15,342 bases of DNA from an uncultured Clostridia bacterium (lineage in GTDB: Bacteria; Bacillota; Clostridia; Christensenellales; Borkfalkiaceae). The notes under the pieces are model-generated. The model worked only from the letters and a program-made list of their open reading frames with translations, was not told where the DNA came from and did not search any database. This document shows positions 12,649 through 15,342 of the stretch, in pieces. A program made the position numbers and the translations under genes. The stretch covers positions 1 through 15,342 of the forward strand of contig CAKQKQ010000041.1 in NCBI GenBank assembly GCA_934249265.1, written 5' to 3'. Numbering within the stretch: the stretch's first letter is position 1; each line of letters starts with the position of its first letter.

Positions 12649-12852
12649 ATGAATATTTTTGCACAAAGACTTAGAGAGTTGCGCCAAGAGAAAAAATTAT
12701 CGATGAAACAACTTGCAAAAGAACTTAATACAACCGACGCAGCCATATCAAATTGGGAAAACGGCATAAACGAGCCGAAAATTTCTTACGTAGTTGCAAT
12801 GGCAAAATTCTTTAACGTGTCGGCTGATTATTTGTTAGGTTTAGAAGACTGA
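12649..12852 (+). CDS. Cro/CI-type HTH repressor
   Basis: A 67-residue single-domain DNA-binding protein of the HTH_3 (Cro/CI, XRE) family. Helices follow the standard order: FAQRLRELRQEKKLSMKQLA, then ELNTTDAAISNWENGINEPK (about 25-44), then YVVAMAKFFNVSADYLLG. The length is that of a minimal repressor with no sensor domain. It is divergent from the lipoprotein/DUF2971 operon across two related operators. There is no ribosome binding site and the -10 box is 6 bp upstream, so the message is probably leaderless, as for lambda cI from PRM. It is likely a repressor of the divergent operon and of itself. Confidence 0.92.
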   Translation: MNIFAQRLRELRQEKKLSMKQLAKELNTTDAAISNWENGINEPKISYVVAMAKFFNVSADYLLGLED

Positions 12853-12901
12853 AAATTGCGCATTTTTTATAGAATTATAGAATAATAATTTGAATATTTT
12901 T

Positions 12902-12934
12902 AAAAGAGACGAGATTTTGTTTCGTCTCTTTTTT
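12902..12934 (+). terminator. Terminator after the Cro/CI-like gene
   Basis: AAAAGAGACGA (12902-12912) pairs with TCGTCTCTTTT across a 9-nt loop and runs into T6. It lies 50 bp after the repressor stop. The A-rich left flank makes it potentially bidirectional, so it may also stop minus-strand reading from the RNase III-like gene. Confidence 0.85.
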
Positions 12935-12987
12935 GATTTTATCGATATAAAATATTTTTAAATCTATCGTTTCAGCATGACTTACTT

Positions 12988-13012
12988 AACCGACCCACTT
13001 TTAAAAAGAAAA
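12988..13012. repeat. 25-nt direct repeat, right copy
   Basis: This is the partner of 11256-11280, same orientation, 24 of 25 identical. It begins five bases beyond the stop codon of the RNase III-like gene, when read on that gene's strand. Local identity beyond the 25 nt drops at once on both sides, as expected for the edges of an insertion or a short conserved element. Confidence 0.7.
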
Positions 13013-13017
13013 ACACC

Positions 13018-13533
13018 TTAATTATCGCCGTTGCTATATAAATATTTATCTAAAATTTTCCAAAGTCTACTTTTACTGTTCAAACTTTTTTGTTTTTCAA
13101 GTAAAGCAATAAACCCTATCACCGCTTCAAACGCAGTCGCATATGCCTTTTTATTTTCGTTTTCATTATTTGATTCTAAATCATTGTTAAAAGCAAATAA
13201 TTTACCACCACACATCTTTTCGCCGATTTTGTTTAATTCCTCGTTTTCTAATTTATCTTTTTTATCTGTTAATTCACCCTCGCTCAAACCGTCGGAACAT
13301 TCTTTCAACATAAGATAAGCAGCGCATACGGCATCGCCCACGGTCGCCAATGCTCTATGGTCAAATATTTTCTGGTCGTTTTTATCGTTATAAACCTTTG
13401 CGTATTGCGGCATAGTCAAAGAATAAACGGCACGATTTATTTTATCGTCAGGAACGTCTACGCCCAATTCTTTATAAAAATTTATTGCTTTTTCTGTCAT
13501 TTCATCAAACGTCAACAATTTATCTTTTTCCAT
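13018..13533 (-). CDS. RNase III-domain protein, Mini-III-like, without dsRNA-binding domain
   Basis: A 171-residue protein. Residues about 55-145 carry RNase III hallmarks: HRALATVGDAV (59-69) with the conserved Asp67, SEGELTDKKDKL (84-95), and ATAFEAVIG (132-140) with Glu136. The pattern LA-x-x-GDAV and TAFEA-IG fits Mini-RNase III (MrnC) better than full RNase III, whose first motif has Glu (LEFLGD). Unlike typical MrnC (about 130-140 residues) it has a 50-residue N-terminal extension and a degenerate Asn/Glu-rich loop (116-128). I start at the ATG at 13531-13533. A TTG at 13591-13593 would overlap the upstream gene and has no ribosome binding site; the SD for the ATG (GGAAAAG) is itself weak. 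It follows a lipoprotein gene by 22 bp. Substrate unknown. Confidence 0.7.
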   Translation of the reverse strand: MEKDKLLTFDEMTEKAINFYKELGVDVPDDKINRAVYSLTMPQYAKVYNDKNDQKIFDHRALATVGDAVCAAYLMLKECSDGLSEGELTDKKDKLENEELNKIGEKMCGGKLFAFNNDLESNNENENKKAYATAFEAVIGFIALLEKQKSLNSKSRLWKILDKYLYSNGDN

Positions 13534-13555
13534 TTTTTCTTTTCCAAACACCGCT

Positions 13556-14473
13556 TCAATTTGTTTGTTGTAAAGACTGCTCGTACTCTTCAATTAAGCC
13601 GTTGAAATACTCTTCATAGTCTTCGGGGGCAACCTCGGGATAGTTAAACCAAGCCAATTCTTCATAGGTTTCCACTTCCGTTCCGCTTACGTCGATGATT
13701 ATTTCTCTGTGCGGCACGCCGTAAGTTTTTAAATCGTATTCGATTCCGTCGATAGTCATTTTAATCGGCATATCCGTCTCGGGATTTTTAGTAAAAGTCA
13801 CCGTTAAATCCGTTTTTACGACAGCCGTTTTGTCCGATTTAAGCGCGTAATACATTGTAGCCGTGCATTTCGACGAGTCCACCGCAAAATATTTGTAAAT
13901 GTATTTATTGAAATTCTTTTGATATTGACTCTCGATTTCAGCATAAAAAGTGCTGTTGTATTCGTACAAACCATAGCCGAACACGGGCAAATCTCCGCAA
14001 TTCTTTTTCACTGCCGTAAGGTCGGTCGCATCACTTATTTTTTTGTAAGTCAAGTCGTATGCGTCCATAAGTTTGTTAGCCGAATACCAGCGCGAAACAA
14101 GCGAAACGTCCTTTTTTGAATCGACGTTGAAAGTTTTGCTTTTTTCACCCGATTTAAGCATATAACAAACGGTCGAAACCTGCCCTTTGTCGTTTTTGTA
14201 ATATTCGAGTTTTACTTCGCACGCAAAAGCGGGAGTTTCGTTGTCTTTATACACGTAATAACCCCTTTCGCCGCCCGTAAGCACGATATATGCCTCTCTG
14301 CCGTACTTTTCGATGTTGTCAACGGTTTCTTGTTGATATTTTGTCCTCGTATCGGTGACAAGTTTGTACGTGCCGACGATTTTCTCCATTTTATCGGGAG
14401 TACATGCGGTAAAACTTGTAAACAGCGACAAACTGAAAACTAAAATCAAAATGCTTAAAATTACTTTTTTCAT
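13556..14473 (-). CDS. Lipoprotein with lipocalin-like start, unknown function
   Basis: A 305-residue predicted lipoprotein: signal peptide MKKVILSILILVFSLSLF and lipobox FTAC (Cys24). The mature part begins IVGTYKLV, a pattern seen at the start of lipocalin-like beta barrels. Two similar beta-rich halves may follow (about 28-130 and 165-260), and the end is an acidic tail (YEELAW...EDYEEYFNGLIEEYEQ). I chose the ATG at 14471-14473 because AAAGGAGATT precedes it; an in-frame upstream ATG lacks this. It lies downstream of the 22-nt tandem array and upstream of the RNase III-like gene in the same direction. Role unknown. Confidence 0.8.
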   Translation of the reverse strand: MKKVILSILILVFSLSLFTSFTACTPDKMEKIVGTYKLVTDTRTKYQQETVDNIEKYGREAYIVLTGGERGYYVYKDNETPAFACEVKLEYYKNDKGQVSTVCYMLKSGEKSKTFNVDSKKDVSLVSRWYSANKLMDAYDLTYKKISDATDLTAVKKNCGDLPVFGYGLYEYNSTFYAEIESQYQKNFNKYIYKYFAVDSSKCTATMYYALKSDKTAVVKTDLTVTFTKNPETDMPIKMTIDGIEYDLKTYGVPHREIIIDVSGTEVETYEELAWFNYPEVAPEDYEEYFNGLIEEYEQSLQQTN

Positions 14474-14514
14474 AACCACAATCTCCTTTATAAATATTTT
14501 ATTAAAATGCACTG

Positions 14515-14712
14515 AAAAAACGTTTTAAATTGTGCCGAAAAACGTATTAAATCGCACCTAAAAGCGCATTAAGCCGCTCGAAAAACGTATTAAACTACTC
14601 AAACAAGCGCATTAAATCGTGCCAAAAATGTTTTAAGGCACTTTAAAAACGTTTTAAATTACTCTAAAAAGTGCGTTTTAAGTTTTTAAGTCGCTCAAAA
14701 AACCTTTTAAAT
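14515..14712. repeat. Tandem array of about nine 20-31-nt imperfect units
   Basis: Units begin near 14515, 14538, 14560, 14581, 14602, 14624, 14645, 14666 and 14697. Most are 20-23 nt; the eighth is longer. The common form is AAAAACGTATTAAATCGCAC. The core alternates between ACGTWTTAAA and GCGCATTAAR, and each unit ends in a GCAC, GTGC, GCTC or ACTC block. The array fills the gap between two minus-strand genes; the last unit reaches the stop codon of the upstream gene. It would lie in or just before the transcript of the lipoprotein gene. No CRISPR-like constant repeat is present. Confidence 0.7.
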
Positions 14713-15342
14713 TTAAGCGACGTAATACTTTTTATCGCCGCAAACCACTATTTCGACGTCCTTTTCAAACGGGTTGTCGGTGTCGTAAGCATAACTATTA
14801 GATTCGGTGATTTGCCTTTTGATTAAATCGGCGGTTTCTTTATCGATGGACTTGTACACCCACTTTTCGTTTATCGCGCTGATGGGTTTTTCAAGCACTT
14901 TTGCAAGCAACCCTATGCTTTTTCTGCGCTCGTTTTCAACGTCGATTTTGAGTTTTTCGCACTGTTTTTCGTGCCATGCGATAATTGCCGAACGCGAAGC
15001 TTCCAATTTTTTCGAGTGCGCGGGGAAAGACCCGAAACAATACTCTTTTGACCTTTTGCCCATGCTCAAAACAAAGTCCAAATCGTCTATTTGATAAAGT
15101 ATTTGCATCAAAATCGCTTGATACTGTCTCCACTTTTCAACCTTTTTCACGCTTTCGGAATATTTGTCGTAGTTTGAATTGTCGCCGAGTAGCAGCGATT
15201 CTATTTCAAATTCCGCTTGATTTAAAAGTTTTTGACAGTCTTTTTTCAATTCTTGAATATTATTTAAGTCGCGTATGCGCGTTTCTTCGTTTTTAGCCGT
15301 GTCGTATTGAAATTTCAAAATGTTTTCAACCGACTCGAAAAG
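14713..15342 (-). CDS. C-terminal part of a helical, probably coiled-coil protein (5' end outside window)
   Basis: The frame is open to the window edge, so the visible 209 residues are the C-terminal part of a longer protein. A TTG codon at 15316-15318 is only an internal codon. The sequence is dominated by charged helices (ETRIRDLNNIQELKKDCQKL; SVKKVEKWRQYQAILMQIL; KKLEASRSAIIAWHEKQCEK), then a short C-terminal beta segment ending in a strand around EIVVCGDKKYYV. No signal peptide or catalytic motif is visible in this part. I do not recognise the family. It is followed by the 22-nt tandem array. Confidence 0.7.
   Translation of the reverse strand, partial: LFESVENILKFQYDTAKNEETRIRDLNNIQELKKDCQKLLNQAEFEIESLLLGDNSNYDKYSESVKKVEKWRQYQAILMQILYQIDDLDFVLSMGKRSKEYCFGSFPAHSKKLEASRSAIIAWHEKQCEKLKIDVENERRKSIGLLAKVLEKPISAINEKWVYKSIDKETADLIKRQITESNSYAYDTDNPFEKDVEIVVCGDKKYYVA

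Noticed and set aside
13534..13593. TTG start giving a longer RNase III-like protein
   Set aside because: It has no SD, overlaps the upstream gene, and the added residues are not part of the domain. The later ATG is preferred, though its SD is weak.
14515..14712. CRISPR array
   Set aside because: Units are head-to-tail and imperfect with no constant repeat separated by unique spacers; no cas gene is near.
15316..15318. TTG as the start of the last gene
   Set aside because: The frame stays open upstream to the window edge and there is no ribosome binding site, so the gene is partial.

Overview
The window looks like a piece of chromosome from a low-GC, Gram-positive-type anaerobe, probably an uncultured Clostridia-like gut bacterium. 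The lineage is inferred, not shown. The support is AT-rich intergenic DNA, strong AAGGAG ribosome binding sites, perfect TTGACA-17-TATAAT promoters, lipoprotein signal peptides, and Firmicutes-type families (YerC/TrpR, HxlR, SirTM sirtuin, Mini-RNase III-like fold). No rRNA, tRNA, CRISPR array, transposase or integrase was seen.

Layout. 1-746 (minus): 5' part of a collagen-like repeat lipoprotein. 747-1515: its promoter, a palindromic repeat, a five-unit 33-nt tandem array, and an operator-loaded promoter. 1516-4483 (plus): a four-gene polar-amino-acid ABC transporter operon ending in a TrpR-family repressor gene. 4793-7194 (minus): an operon of a metallo-beta-lactamase-like protein, a zinc macrodomain ADP-ribose hydrolase and a class M sirtuin, divergent from an HxlR regulator (7389-7718). 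8083-9986 (minus): a TetR regulator, a five-helix membrane protein and a GNAT acetyltransferase. 10366-11070 (minus): a PnuC-type vitamin transporter behind a leader with a terminator and a possible antiterminator. 11281-12987: a small, visibly more AT-rich module (Cro/CI-like repressor, divergent lipoprotein, and a DUF2971 gene broken by one in-frame stop) bounded by a 25-nt direct repeat. 13018-14473 (minus): an RNase III-domain protein and a lipoprotein. 14515-14712: about nine units of a 21-22-nt tandem repeat. 14713-15342 (minus): C-terminal part of a charged, helical protein that leaves the window.

How the genes work together. Most modules pair a local regulator with its targets. In three cases (TrpR-like, TetR, Cro/CI-like) a palindrome fills the 17-bp spacer of a perfect promoter, and a second related site lies downstream or beside it, so autoregulation or divergent repression can be read from the DNA. 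The sirtuin/macrodomain pair is a write/erase system for protein ADP-ribosylation and consumes NAD+. PnuC, if it is the nicotinamide riboside type, would feed NAD+ synthesis.

The most unusual material is non-coding: four intergenic copies of a palindrome centred on TACGTA, three degenerate tandem arrays with alternating GCGC and AT-rich blocks, the pnuC leader, and the direct-repeat-bounded module.
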